From the NCBI RefSeq assembly GCF_023278045.1, contig NZ_CP056783.1:930001-994000 (forward strand): a stretch of DNA of 64,000 nucleotides, read 5' to 3'. Both the position numbers and the translations under genes were made by a program. The notes beneath the pieces were generated by a model. That model was not told the DNA's origin. It was given only the letters and a program-made list of their open reading frames with translations, and made no database searches. Positions within the stretch are counted from its first letter, which is position 1. Each line of letters opens with the position of its first letter. Shown here piece by piece: positions 44,675 to 53,713 of this stretch. The stretch comes from Flavobacterium sp. K5-23 (GTDB lineage: Bacteria > Bacteroidota > Bacteroidia > Flavobacteriales > Flavobacteriaceae).

Positions 44675-47536
44675 TTAGAATTTATAAATCAATGCTAGAT
44701 TAAATAAAGTTCCTAATTGGCTGAAATGATATCCCTGATAGGTCATTTGTGAATAACGTCCATTGAATGTAATTAGATTAAATTGAGATCTCACTTGATT
44801 GGGATCATTTAAAATGGCTGTTCCTATTTCATTTTCGGCTTTAAATTTCCATTCTGGTAATACGTTTAAAATATTATTGACATTAAATGCTATTGTAATT
44901 TTTTTTGTTGCGTTGTAATTAATCCCTATATCAGTTACTATTTTAGGGGTAAACTCGGTTCTTAAATTTGGATCCAAACCTTCTTGTTTGAATTTTGTTT
45001 TCCCGAATAATGTGTTGTTTAGGGATAAATCAAATTTTTTAATTAAATAATTGGTTCCCAATATCCATTTTGTGTTTGGCCTCGAAGTAAACATTAATGC
45101 ATTTAAGGATGGTCCGAAATTATTACTGGCTACTTCTGAAATTCTTTTGTTTTCAAGTGTAATGTTTCCAGACAGGTTAATTCCTAATTCTCCTTGACCA
45201 AGTTTTAACTCATTGTAATTCAATACAATATCTAGGCCAGAAGTTCTGGAATCAAAAGAATTTTCAAACCAGGCCACACTTCCAAATTGAGTATCGACTC
45301 TGTCTCCTAAAATGATTCGGTCTTCTACTTTTATGTTATAGTAATCGATCGTTAAGTCTAGTTTTTTTAATGGGCTGGCTCCAATTCCTACAGTTATGTT
45401 TGTCGATTTTTCAGCGTCTAATTTGGGAATTCCTAATTTACGTGCCTGTAGAGAAATATTGTTAATTAATCCCACTATCTGGATTCCTTGACCTGGAACG
45501 AAGGAGAATTGTGATTTTTGAGTGTAAATTTGGTGTAATGTTGGGGCTCTAAAACCAGTGGACACTGATCCTCTCAGTGTTATTTTGTCCTGATTGAATT
45601 TATATCTTGAACTTATTTTCCAAACTGCGGCTCCTCCAAAATCGCTATAATCCTCATATCGAACCGTTGCATTTACTAAAAAATCCTTGTTGAAATCATA
45701 AGCCAAATCAAAGTAACCCCCGATGTTGTAACGGTTCCATTTTCCTGAATCTTCAGGTCTGTTTCCTGAAAATGAATCTGCGCCTTCCCCATCCCACGAA
45801 GCTTTATCTCCTTCGATAACCTCGAAAGTTTCACTTCTAACTTCAGTCCCAAAAGCAATACTTACTTTATCAGATAAGATTTTTGAAATATCTAAATTCC
45901 CAACGATGTGGTTAAAAGCAGCTCCTCCCGGTTTGAAAGATATTGGACTGTTTTCCTGATAGACATTCGATCCATTGCTGTCTTTTATCTGGGATTTGTT
46001 TTGGCTGTTTTCAACAGTATAAGACTGTGAGTTTCCCCCAACGGTTATACTCGTTTCCGTATTCCATCCATTTTTAATTGATTTATACCCAAGAGTAGCA
46101 TTGTAATCATTCAAATCTCCTGTAAACGTAGGTTGATAGCCTTTGTATGAAGCTGCAGTTCCGTCACCAAACAAATCTTTTAAATAATCTGGATATGCAG
46201 CTGAATTACGCCAGTTTGGGATGCTACTGTTTTCAAATGGATTCTTGATTGGTCTGAAATAAGAAGTTCTATAATTAGCAAAAGAGTTTACTTTTTTATA
46301 GACATAAGCCGCGTTATAAAACAGTTGGGTTTCATCAGATAAATCTATTCCTCCGTTTACTAAAAATTTAGCCGTGGCTGTTTCCGGAGCCCCATTGATG
46401 TTGCCCGCTTCGGGGTTGTCCTTTAGAAAGGCATCTATGGTTTGTCGTCCCGTTATATTCCCTTGGTTTATAGTTGCATATTTTGCATTATAATCTGAAG
46501 TTCCTATGTAATCATTAAAAACAGAATTTATCTGGGTTTGTGTCATCCCCGTTATATCGATTCCGTTCAATGTATTGTTGTTATTTATATAGCTTGATGG
46601 TGTGTTTGGGTTTATTTTGATAAAATCATTAAATTCTCCTTCAGCATCCACGCTTCCGGGTCTATTGGCTAAGTTAACTTTAGATACATCGATAGTATAA
46701 TTTACAAAACCTTTATTGCCTACAGTGGATCCATCGTTAAAGCTTACTCCAAACATTTCCCCGTCACCTTCTGAGGTAATCCCTAATCTTTTAGTTACTG
46801 ATGCCTCATCTGTTCTGTTTTTTAATATAATGTTTATGACACCAGCAATCGCATCCGATCCGTATTGTGCCGAAGCGCCATCGCGTAAAACTTCAATTCT
46901 TTCTATCGCATCCATCGGTATTGCTGATATATCTGCTGCGGTTTCTCCTTGACCGGGAGAAGTTTGAACATAGAGCAACGAGCTTAAGTTTTTCCGTTTT
47001 CCGTTTATTAGAATTAAGGTTCTGCTAGGTCCCATGTTTCTAATTTCATATGGATCAAGTAATGAAGTCGCATCGTTAACGGGAGTTTGTGCTGTGTTAA
47101 AAGAAGGGATTTTATATTGTAGTGCTTTATCAAAAGTAGCTTGCCCTGTAGCTTTCAGTTCCTCAGATGTTAGTACGTCAATTGGTAATGAAGTAATGGT
47201 ATTACTCCTTGGGACAGCTCTGGTTCCGGTAATCACGATCTCGTTTAGACTTTGTCTGCCTTCTTCTGATAAAAATACATTTAGGGTTGTTTCATTTGTT
47301 TCGTATTCTAACTTGGAGAATCCCAAATAACTAAAGACTAAAATTGCACCTTCACTAACCTTTATTTTATAGGCACCATTGAGTTCAGTAGAAACGCTAT
47401 TGCTAGTCCCTTTTTCGGTAACATTTACGCCTGAAAAACCTACTCCAGCGTTATCAAATACATAACCGGAAATTTCCTTTTGTGCAAAAAGGAAACTTAG
47501 GTTCAGTAAAAACAGTATTAAGGTTAACTTTTTCAT
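44675..47536 (-). CDS. TonB-dependent receptor, YfiR-linked
   Basis: A 953-residue outer-membrane receptor with signal MKKLTLILFLLNLSFLFAQ. A carboxypeptidase-like domain (about 20-95) is followed by a plug (about 110-245) with ATSLLDPYEIRNMGPSRTLILINGKRKN and LRDGASAQYGSDAIAGVINIIL. The long barrel ends GTLFNLALIYKF. The plug motif GPSRTLILINGKR and the length fit the larger SusC-unlike receptors found beside YfiR proteins. The substrate is unknown. It heads the minus-strand operon with the YfiR and PAS genes. Confidence 0.92.
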   Translation of the reverse strand: MKKLTLILFLLNLSFLFAQKEISGYVFDNAGVGFSGVNVTEKGTSNSVSTELNGAYKIKVSEGAILVFSYLGFSKLEYETNETTLNVFLSEEGRQSLNEIVITGTRAVPRSNTITSLPIDVLTSEELKATGQATFDKALQYKIPSFNTAQTPVNDATSLLDPYEIRNMGPSRTLILINGKRKNLSSLLYVQTSPGQGETAADISAIPMDAIERIEVLRDGASAQYGSDAIAGVINIILKNRTDEASVTKRLGITSEGDGEMFGVSFNDGSTVGNKGFVNYTIDVSKVNLANRPGSVDAEGEFNDFIKINPNTPSSYINNNNTLNGIDITGMTQTQINSVFNDYIGTSDYNAKYATINQGNITGRQTIDAFLKDNPEAGNINGAPETATAKFLVNGGIDLSDETQLFYNAAYVYKKVNSFANYRTSYFRPIKNPFENSSIPNWRNSAAYPDYLKDLFGDGTAASYKGYQPTFTGDLNDYNATLGYKSIKNGWNTETSITVGGNSQSYTVENSQNKSQIKDSNGSNVYQENSPISFKPGGAAFNHIVGNLDISKILSDKVSIAFGTEVRSETFEVIEGDKASWDGEGADSFSGNRPEDSGKWNRYNIGGYFDLAYDFNKDFLVNATVRYEDYSDFGGAAVWKISSRYKFNQDKITLRGSVSTGFRAPTLHQIYTQKSQFSFVPGQGIQIVGLINNISLQARKLGIPKLDAEKSTNITVGIGASPLKKLDLTIDYYNIKVEDRIILGDRVDTQFGSVAWFENSFDSRTSGLDIVLNYNELKLGQGELGINLSGNITLENKRISEVASNNFGPSLNALMFTSRPNTKWILGTNYLIKKFDLSLNNTLFGKTKFKQEGLDPNLRTEFTPKIVTDIGINYNATKKITIAFNVNNILNVLPEWKFKAENEIGTAILNDPNQVRSQFNLITFNGRYSQMTYQGYHFSQLGTLFNLALIYKF

Positions 47537-48107
47537 TATAAGTTGTATTGGTTCTTAAATAATAGGAAATCAATTGCAACATATTAATATTGAATGTTTT
47601 AAATAAGCCTTTTTATTATTGATTAATATAAATAGGCAAAGTATATATTCGAATAAGAAAATAAATGATAATATAAAGTTGGGGTATTTATGACTAATTT
47701 TAGATTTGGCTTTCTATAAAAGCATAAAAAGAGATAAATTCTCAGTTTTGTAAAAATTATAATTATCTAATCTTTAGGATCGAATTTTATAATAGTTAAA
47801 AAAATTCCATTTTCCAGTGCAGGTTCGAAATTGAAATTATGGTTCAAAGACATTATTGTTCAAGTGCAAGTTGAATGCTGTTTTTAATGTGAAACAAAAC
47901 ACAAACAACTGATAATTAGATTAAAAAGACCGAATAATGCTATGTAAATTTAGTTAATTTAAGTCAATTAGTATTAAATAAACAACGCTTTTTTTGTGTT
48001 TTAAGAAAACTTTAATCCGATTTTAGAATTCTATAAAATCGGAAACAGAGGAGAAATAAAGAGAATAGTTCCCGAAGATTAAAGCTATTTAGCTTTAATC
48101 GAATAGA
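47537..48107. other. 571-bp intergenic region with two perfect hairpins
   Basis: No gene is supported here. It should contain the promoter of the minus-strand TBDR (A/T-rich, around 47560-47660). Toward the feo genes two perfect stems occur: CCGATTTTA/TAAAATCGG (48017-48042) and GATTAAAGCT/AGCTTTAATC (48077-48100). The second lies 7 bp after the last feo-operon stop and may end that transcript, although no long T-run follows. The middle part (47650-48000) is plain A+T-rich DNA with nothing recognisable. Confidence 0.6.
48077..48100 (-). terminator. Hairpin at the end of the feo operon
   Basis: GATTAAAGCT and AGCTTTAATC form a perfect 10-bp stem with a 4-nt loop just after the stop at 48108. 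The absence of a clear T-run on the minus strand makes factor-independent termination uncertain. Confidence 0.5.
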
Positions 48108-48233
48108 TTAATGACAACCGCAATCACCATCACCACAATCTTTGTCCGACTTCTTCTTTTTGAGAAAGAATTTCCGGAACAAGAAAGCTACTGCAATTCC
48201 CAAAGCGATAAAAGCAACTAGTTCTTGAATCAT
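48108..48233 (-). CDS. FeoB-associated Cys-rich membrane protein
   Basis: A 41-residue protein that is easy to miss. It starts MIQELVAFIALGIAVAFLFR, one membrane helix, followed by KKKK and a metal-binding-like tail DCGDGDCGCH. This matches the small FeoB-associated cysteine-rich proteins found next to feoB in Bacteroidota and Firmicutes. The gene lies 6 bp after feoB on the same strand. The Cys/His tail could hand over or sense Fe2+ at the cytoplasmic mouth of FeoB; this is inference. Confidence 0.85.
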   Translation of the reverse strand: MIQELVAFIALGIAVAFLFRKFFLKKKKSDKDCGDGDCGCH

Positions 48234-48239
48234 ATTGTT

Positions 48240-50333
48240 TTATTTTAATAATTGATAAGCAATCAGCGCTGTTGCATAGGCAAATCCAGTCATAAAAATA
48301 AGTTGTCCCAAAGGCCATTTCCAGGTATTGGTTTCTTTTTTGGTAATGGCTAGCGTACTGGCACATTGTAACGCAAAAGCATAGAATAACAATAAAGATA
48401 TTCCAGAGGCAAAGTTGAATATTTTTTTTCCTGTTTCAGGATTGATCTCTGCCGCCATTTTATTCTTGATCGTGTCGTCGTTATCGCTGCCACCTACACT
48501 GTAAATAGTGGCTAATGTACCCACAAAAACCTCTCTTGCCGCAAATGAGCTGATGATGGCAATTCCTATCTTCCAGTCATATCCTAGTGGAGAAATAGCA
48601 GGCTCTATGGCTTTACCCATTATCCCTATATATGAATTCTCCAGTTTAAAAGAGGCTATTTTACTGTGTAATTCATTTTTAGGAAGGTTAGCATTCTCTA
48701 TTTTAGACAGCTGTATTTGTTCAGCATTTTTAAAATTTTCTCCAGGACCATAAGAAGCCATAAACCACAAAACAATTGATATGGCCAAAATGATTTTTCC
48801 GGCTCCGGTAATAAAGGCTTTTGTTTTTTCAATTACATTAATTGCCACATTTTTGAACATAGGCAATTTGTAATTTGGCATTTCTACCACAAAGAAGGTT
48901 TTCCCTTTTATTTTTAATATTTTATTCAATATATAGGCTGAGAAAATTGCCATTCCAAAACCCAAAAGGTACAGTAGCATCAGGGTTAATCCTTGGAGAT
49001 TTAGTATCCCCAAAACACGATTGTCAGGAATTACAAGTCCAATAATAATGGCGTAAACGGGTAGTCTTGCTGAGCAAGTAGTAAATGGAGTAACCAGAAT
49101 TGTAATTAATCTTTCTTTCCAGTTTTCGATATTACGGGTAGCCATAATTGCAGGAATGGCACAGGCTGTTCCGGAAATTAAGGGCACCACACTTTTACCT
49201 GATAAACCAAATTTGCGCATTATTTTATCCATCAAAAACACTACTCGGCTCATATAACCACTTTCTTCCAATATCGAAATAAATAAAAACAAGAAGGCTA
49301 TCTGGGGAATAAATATTAGTATTCCGCCTATTCCCGGGATGATTCCCTGCGAAATCAAATTAGTTAACACTCCTGCCGGAAGGGAATCATTTGCCAGTGT
49401 GCTTAAAGAAGCAAAAGTGGTGTCTATAAAGTCCATTGGAATTTTGGACCATTCAAAAATGGATTGGAAAATAACAAACAATATGGCAAAGAATATCACA
49501 TAACCTCCCACTTTATGTGTCAACACGCGATCCAGTTTAGAGCGAAAATCTTTAGCAACAGCTGTGTTTACCTTAAGTCCCACTTTTAGAACATCATTGA
49601 TGAACTGATATCTTTTTATTGTTTCTTTTTGTTGTAATCTTTTTAAATCTGAATGTGATTTGGTGAAAGAACTGTGGATTTCTTTTCGTTCCAAGTTCAG
49701 GAAATTTACATCCTGGGTAATCACCAGCCAAAGTTTATACAATAACTGATTTGGAAATGCTTTGCGCAAATTATTGAAATAATCAGGATCAATGCTTGAG
49801 GCATTCAAGCAGGGTTCGGTTGATATGGTCTTGTAAGTAACAATAAGGTTTTTCAATTCTTCGATACCAAAACCTTTTCTGGAACTGATAAGGGCAATCT
49901 TGGTTTTTAAGTGCTCTTCAAGATAGGGAATGTCTAGTGAAATTCCTTTGTATTCCATTCTGTCAGCCATATTTATGACTAATATCGTTGGAATTTCCAA
50001 GTCTTTTATCTGGGTAAAAAGAAGTAAGTTTCTCTTTAAATTTTCCACATCGGTAACCACAAGGGCTACGTCTGGATATAATTTATCGTTTTTGTTTAAC
50101 AGTAATTCAATCACTACGTTTTCATCAATCGAGCTTGCATTAAGGCTGTAAGTCCCTGGTAAGTCTAGGATATTGGCTTTGACATTATTGGGTAATTTGC
50201 AAAAACCCATCTTTTTTTCAACCGTAATACCTGGGTAATTCCCTACTTGCTGGTTAAGACCTGTTAACTGATTAAAAACAGAAGTTTTACCTACGTTTGG
50301 GTTCCCTATTAGAGCGACGTTGATGTTTTGCAT
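48240..50333 (-). CDS. feoB: Ferrous iron transporter FeoB
   Basis: A 697-residue Fe2+ importer. The N-terminal G domain has P-loop GNPNVGKTS (about 10-18), switch GNYPGITVEKK, DLPGTYSL and NMAD. The membrane part has two Gate domains with SGTACAIPAIMATR and FAAREVFVGTLATIY, and about eight helices. All GTPase motifs are intact. It is preceded by feoA (5-bp gap) and followed by the cysteine-rich protein gene, giving a three-gene feo operon. Confidence 0.96.
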   Translation of the reverse strand: MQNINVALIGNPNVGKTSVFNQLTGLNQQVGNYPGITVEKKMGFCKLPNNVKANILDLPGTYSLNASSIDENVVIELLLNKNDKLYPDVALVVTDVENLKRNLLLFTQIKDLEIPTILVINMADRMEYKGISLDIPYLEEHLKTKIALISSRKGFGIEELKNLIVTYKTISTEPCLNASSIDPDYFNNLRKAFPNQLLYKLWLVITQDVNFLNLERKEIHSSFTKSHSDLKRLQQKETIKRYQFINDVLKVGLKVNTAVAKDFRSKLDRVLTHKVGGYVIFFAILFVIFQSIFEWSKIPMDFIDTTFASLSTLANDSLPAGVLTNLISQGIIPGIGGILIFIPQIAFLFLFISILEESGYMSRVVFLMDKIMRKFGLSGKSVVPLISGTACAIPAIMATRNIENWKERLITILVTPFTTCSARLPVYAIIIGLVIPDNRVLGILNLQGLTLMLLYLLGFGMAIFSAYILNKILKIKGKTFFVVEMPNYKLPMFKNVAINVIEKTKAFITGAGKIILAISIVLWFMASYGPGENFKNAEQIQLSKIENANLPKNELHSKIASFKLENSYIGIMGKAIEPAISPLGYDWKIGIAIISSFAAREVFVGTLATIYSVGGSDNDDTIKNKMAAEINPETGKKIFNFASGISLLLFYAFALQCASTLAITKKETNTWKWPLGQLIFMTGFAYATALIAYQLLK

Positions 50334-50338
50334 GCTTA

Positions 50339-50578
50339 TTATAGATTGCTTTTGATTAGTTCAACTTCAATTTCACAGGCAGTTTCTACACGAATAGCAA
50401 GGTGTGAACCATTTACATTCAAATAGAGAGGATCACCAAAAGGGGCGATTTGAAGCAATTCGACTTGATTCCCAGGCAAACAACCCATTTCGAGTAGTTT
50501 TAATGGAACGATATCAATATCAAAATCTTTGATAATGGCTTTTTCGCCTTTTTTAAGTGAATTTATCGTTGTTCGCAA
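50339..50578 (-). CDS. feoA: FeoA family protein
   Basis: A 79-residue SH3-like cytoplasmic protein that supports FeoB. Recognisable blocks are LKKGEKAIIKDF, LKLLEMGCLPGNQVELLQIAPFGDPLYLNVNG and LAIRVETACEIEVEL. It is first in the feo operon. The iron-box candidate TTAATTCAATCTAAATAA ends 3 nt before its ATG, and a promoter core TACTTTTG is just upstream on the minus strand. Confidence 0.93.
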   Translation of the reverse strand: MRTTINSLKKGEKAIIKDFDIDIVPLKLLEMGCLPGNQVELLQIAPFGDPLYLNVNGSHLAIRVETACEIEVELIKSNL

Positions 50579-50581
50579 GTC

Positions 50582-50599
50582 TTATTTAGATTGAATTAA
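50582..50599 (-). promoter_or_regulatory. Iron-box candidate before feoA
   Basis: On the minus strand this reads TTAATTCAATCTAAATAA, identical over 18 nt to the element before the DUF4856 gene at 35233-35250. A direct repeat CAATCT follows an 11-nt period (CAATCTTAATTCAATCT). Confidence 0.6.
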
Positions 50600-50604
50600 G
50601 ATTG

Positions 50605-50612
50605 CAAAAGTA
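50605..50612 (-). promoter_or_regulatory. Promoter core TACTTTTG before feoA
   Basis: On the minus strand TACTTTTG matches TAnnTTTG. The predicted transcription start falls inside or just before the shared 18-nt element, so a bound repressor would overlap the start site. Confidence 0.55.
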
Positions 50613-50687
50613 CATATTATAATAGTAAAATAAATGATAATTGTCATTTTTGTAAAAATGAAGGAACGCAATTGTATCTGTATTGTG

Positions 50688-51353
50688 TTATTCCTTTGAC
50701 AAAAAGTTAATGTCTTCAATTAATTTTTTCATCTCTTCTTTATTAGTTCCGTCATAAAACCCACGGACTCTTTTTTTAGAATCCACCAAAACGAAATTTT
50801 CAGTATGTACCATATCGTAGAGTTCACTTGGCTTTCCTAGTTTCACTGCCAAATACGATTTTCTTGCCATAGTGTAAATTTCTTTTTTGTCGCCGGTAAC
50901 CAAGTTCCATTTGCTATCAATAACACCATGTTTTAAAGCATAGGTTTTCAACACAGGAACACTATCGGTTTCTGGGAAAACGGTATGGGAAAGCAGCATT
51001 ACCTTAGGATTATTTAAAGTCGCTTTTTGAATGTCGGCTAGATTTGTAGTCATCTTAGGACAGATAGACCCACAAGTTGTGAAGAAAAAATCGGCAACGT
51101 AAATTTTGCCTTCATAATCTTTTTGAGTGATCGTTTTACCATTTTGGTTAACAAAAGAAAAATCGGCGATAGTGTGGTATTTACTAATGTATTGCACCGT
51201 ACTGTCAACCAATTCTGGATTAACATCAGCCGGATTATAAATGGGAAGCATTTTAGCTGGTTTGAGCGCCGTATAAAATAAGTAAAGGGTAATGGTTGAA
51301 AACACAACAAACACGCCAATAAATTTCCAGTACTTATAAATAACAGACTTCAT
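50688..51353 (-). CDS. Sco1/SenC-family copper protein
   Basis: A 221-residue membrane-anchored thioredoxin-fold protein. One N-terminal helix (MKSVIYKYWKFIGVFVVFSTITLYLFY) is followed by the SCO domain. The copper-binding cysteines are in FFFTTCGSICPKMTTNL (CxxxC), and the distal histidine is in MVHTENFVLVD. Sco proteins deliver copper to cytochrome c oxidase. The ATG at 51353 is chosen since the membrane helix then starts normally; an earlier in-frame ATG at 51398 adds 15 residues. It is upstream of, and separate from, the feo operon. Confidence 0.92.
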   Translation of the reverse strand: MKSVIYKYWKFIGVFVVFSTITLYLFYTALKPAKMLPIYNPADVNPELVDSTVQYISKYHTIADFSFVNQNGKTITQKDYEGKIYVADFFFTTCGSICPKMTTNLADIQKATLNNPKVMLLSHTVFPETDSVPVLKTYALKHGVIDSKWNLVTGDKKEIYTMARKSYLAVKLGKPSELYDMVHTENFVLVDSKKRVRGFYDGTNKEEMKKLIEDINFLSKE

Positions 51354-51447
51354 AAAAAATATTTTTGCAAAAATACAAAAAAATGCCCCTTTTCCCATTG
51401 ATCTAATTATTATTTGAAGCCCATTAGATTATAACTTAATTTATCGA

Positions 51448-51455
51448 TAGCTTTG
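51448..51455 (+). promoter_or_regulatory. Promoter core TAGCTTTG before the first M13 peptidase
   Basis: TAGCTTTG fits TAnnTTTG and lies 26 bp before the ATG at 51482. Confidence 0.55.
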
Positions 51456-51481
51456 TAATACTAACCAAACACATTAATAAA

Positions 51482-53545
51482 ATGAAAATAAAGCTTAATA
51501 AACAGCTTCTTTATGCGATTCCTGCAATAATTGGATTCGCGGAAGCACAAGCACAGGCTGTGCCGGCTAATAAAGTACCTGGAATTAATACTTCCTATTT
51601 TGATAATACTGTAAAACCTGCTGATGATTTCTTTCGATTTGTAAATGGGGCCTGGCTTGATAAAACCGAAATTCCGAGTGACAGGACTACCTGGGGAAGT
51701 TTTAACGAGTTGCTTAAAAAAACAGATAAAGACGCATTAGAGATACTGAAACTTGCGTCTAAAAACACAAAATACAAATCGAACACGGATCAAGGAAAAG
51801 CGGTAAATCTTTACAAATCGATATTAGATACTGTTGCTAGAGACAAACAAGGAATCATTCCGTTATTGCCTTATTTAGCAAAAATTGACGCAGTAAGAAG
51901 TGCTACTGATTTGCAAAAATTAATGATCGAAATGGAACCTGTCGGCGGAATTGGTTTTATAGGAATAGGAGTTGGAGCTGATGATAAAAACAGCACTAAG
52001 AATTCTCTTAATTTGGGAGTAGGTCGATTAGGATTGCCTGATAACGATTATTACTCTTCGGATGAAAAGGACACTAAAGAAAAAAGAGAAAAATACCGTG
52101 CGCATATAGCAAGAATGTTGCAGTTTATAGGGGAATCTCCAGAGAAAGCAAAGGAAAGTGCTGACCTGGTTTTGGCTTTAGAAATTGAATTGTCACAACC
52201 AAGGTTGGATAGAGTAGAGCGTAGAGACGGTAGATTACAATACAATCCTATGACTATTGCTGAATTGCAATCGATGACTCCTGCCATTAACTGGAATGAG
52301 TATTTTACAGGTCTTGGTTTCACGAAATTAGACACTGTAATTGTTTCTCAGCCGAGATATATGAAGAAATTACAAACCATTCTTGCTGAAAACAAAGTGG
52401 AAGCGTGGAAAGAATACATGAAATGGACTTTGCTAAATAAATCCACTTCAATGTTAACCACTACTATAGAAGCAGCTAATTTTGATTTTTACGGTAAGAC
52501 ATTAACCGGAGCGATAAAACAAAGACCTCGTGAAGACAAAGCATTACAAATGGTTAACAATACCATAGGTGAGGCTTTAGGGAAATTATATGTTGAAAAA
52601 ATGTTTCCTGCTGAAGCTAAATTAAAAGCAGAGAAAATGATAAAGAATATTATTCTTGCGTATCAAAACCGTATCAATAATTTGACATGGATGTCTGCTG
52701 ACACTAAAACGAAGGCCATAGAAAAACTGAATAAAATCACTATCAAAATAGGATACCCTGACAAATGGAAAGATTATTCGACGTTAGAGATTAGTGACAT
52801 TGCTAATGGGGGGACTTATTTTGAAAATATGAAAAATTTGTCAAGATGGAGTTTTCAAAAAGATATTGAAAAATTATACAAGGCAGTTGATAAAACAGAA
52901 TGGTATATGTCACCACAAACTGTAAATGCTTATTATAACCCTTCTTATAATGAAATCGTTTTTCCGGCAGCCATACTTCAAGCTCCCTTCTATAACTATC
53001 AAGCTGATGAGGCGGTGAATTACGGTGGTATAGGGGCGGTTATTGGACATGAAATTTCACATGGTTTTGATGATTCTGGAGCTAGATACAATGCCGACGG
53101 GAATTTAGTGGACTGGTGGACAGCTGAAGATTTAAAACAATTTACTGCTTTAGGAACTGCTTTATCTGATCAATATAGTGCTTTAGAGCCATTGCCTGGT
53201 GTACATGTTGACGGTAAATTCACTTTAGGGGAAAACATAGGGGATTTAGGCGGAATAAATGCTGCTTATGATGGCTTACAATTGTTTTTAAAGGAAAAGG
53301 GAAATCCGGGACTTATTGATGGTTATACTGCTGAACAAAGATTCTTTATCTCTTGGGCTACTGTATGGCGTACAAAATCGCGTGATGAAGCCATAAAAAA
53401 CCAAGTAAAAACAGATCCACATTCTCCAGGGATGTACAGAGCTTACGTTCCTTCACAAAATGTCGATGCTTTTTATAAGGCATTTGGAATTCAAAAAGGA
53501 GACGGTATGTATATCGAACCGGAAAAAAGAGTTAAAATCTGGTAA
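51482..53545 (+). CDS. M13-family metallopeptidase (copy 1)
   Basis: A 687-residue exported zinc peptidase of the neprilysin/PepO family. The signal peptide is MKIKLNKQLLYAIPAIIGFAEAQAQA. The start of the mature chain, DDFFRFVNGAWLDKTEIPSDR, is a family block. The zinc site is VIGHEISHGFDDSGARYNADG (HExxH, about residue 525), the third ligand glutamate is in LGENIGDLGG, and NAYYNPSYNEIVFPAAIL precedes the zinc site. It probably degrades peptides in the periplasm. A second copy of equal length follows after 168 bp. Confidence 0.95.
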   Translation: MKIKLNKQLLYAIPAIIGFAEAQAQAVPANKVPGINTSYFDNTVKPADDFFRFVNGAWLDKTEIPSDRTTWGSFNELLKKTDKDALEILKLASKNTKYKSNTDQGKAVNLYKSILDTVARDKQGIIPLLPYLAKIDAVRSATDLQKLMIEMEPVGGIGFIGIGVGADDKNSTKNSLNLGVGRLGLPDNDYYSSDEKDTKEKREKYRAHIARMLQFIGESPEKAKESADLVLALEIELSQPRLDRVERRDGRLQYNPMTIAELQSMTPAINWNEYFTGLGFTKLDTVIVSQPRYMKKLQTILAENKVEAWKEYMKWTLLNKSTSMLTTTIEAANFDFYGKTLTGAIKQRPREDKALQMVNNTIGEALGKLYVEKMFPAEAKLKAEKMIKNIILAYQNRINNLTWMSADTKTKAIEKLNKITIKIGYPDKWKDYSTLEISDIANGGTYFENMKNLSRWSFQKDIEKLYKAVDKTEWYMSPQTVNAYYNPSYNEIVFPAAILQAPFYNYQADEAVNYGGIGAVIGHEISHGFDDSGARYNADGNLVDWWTAEDLKQFTALGTALSDQYSALEPLPGVHVDGKFTLGENIGDLGGINAAYDGLQLFLKEKGNPGLIDGYTAEQRFFISWATVWRTKSRDEAIKNQVKTDPHSPGMYRAYVPSQNVDAFYKAFGIQKGDGMYIEPEKRVKIW

Positions 53546-53562
53546 CAGATAAATTAAGTTGA

Positions 53563-53597
53563 AAAAAATCTCAAGTGAAAGCTTGGGATTTTTTTGT
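53563..53597 (+). terminator. Terminator after M13 copy 1
   Basis: AAATCTCAAG and CTTGGGATTT form a stem with one mismatch around a short loop near 53566-53591, followed by a T-run. Confidence 0.75.
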
Positions 53598-53680
53598 TTT
53601 ATTCGAATATTAATTAAGTAGTCTAGTTTTGAGGACTTTAATTTTTAGATAATATTAACATATTCAAATGCATTATTAAT

Positions 53681-53688
53681 TAGATTTG
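53681..53688 (+). promoter_or_regulatory. Promoter core TAGATTTG before the second M13 peptidase
   Basis: TAGATTTG fits TAnnTTTG and lies 25 bp before the ATG at 53714. With the preceding terminator this gives the second copy its own transcript. Confidence 0.55.
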
Positions 53689-53713
53689 TCAGGATAACCA
53701 AGAAACAATAAAA

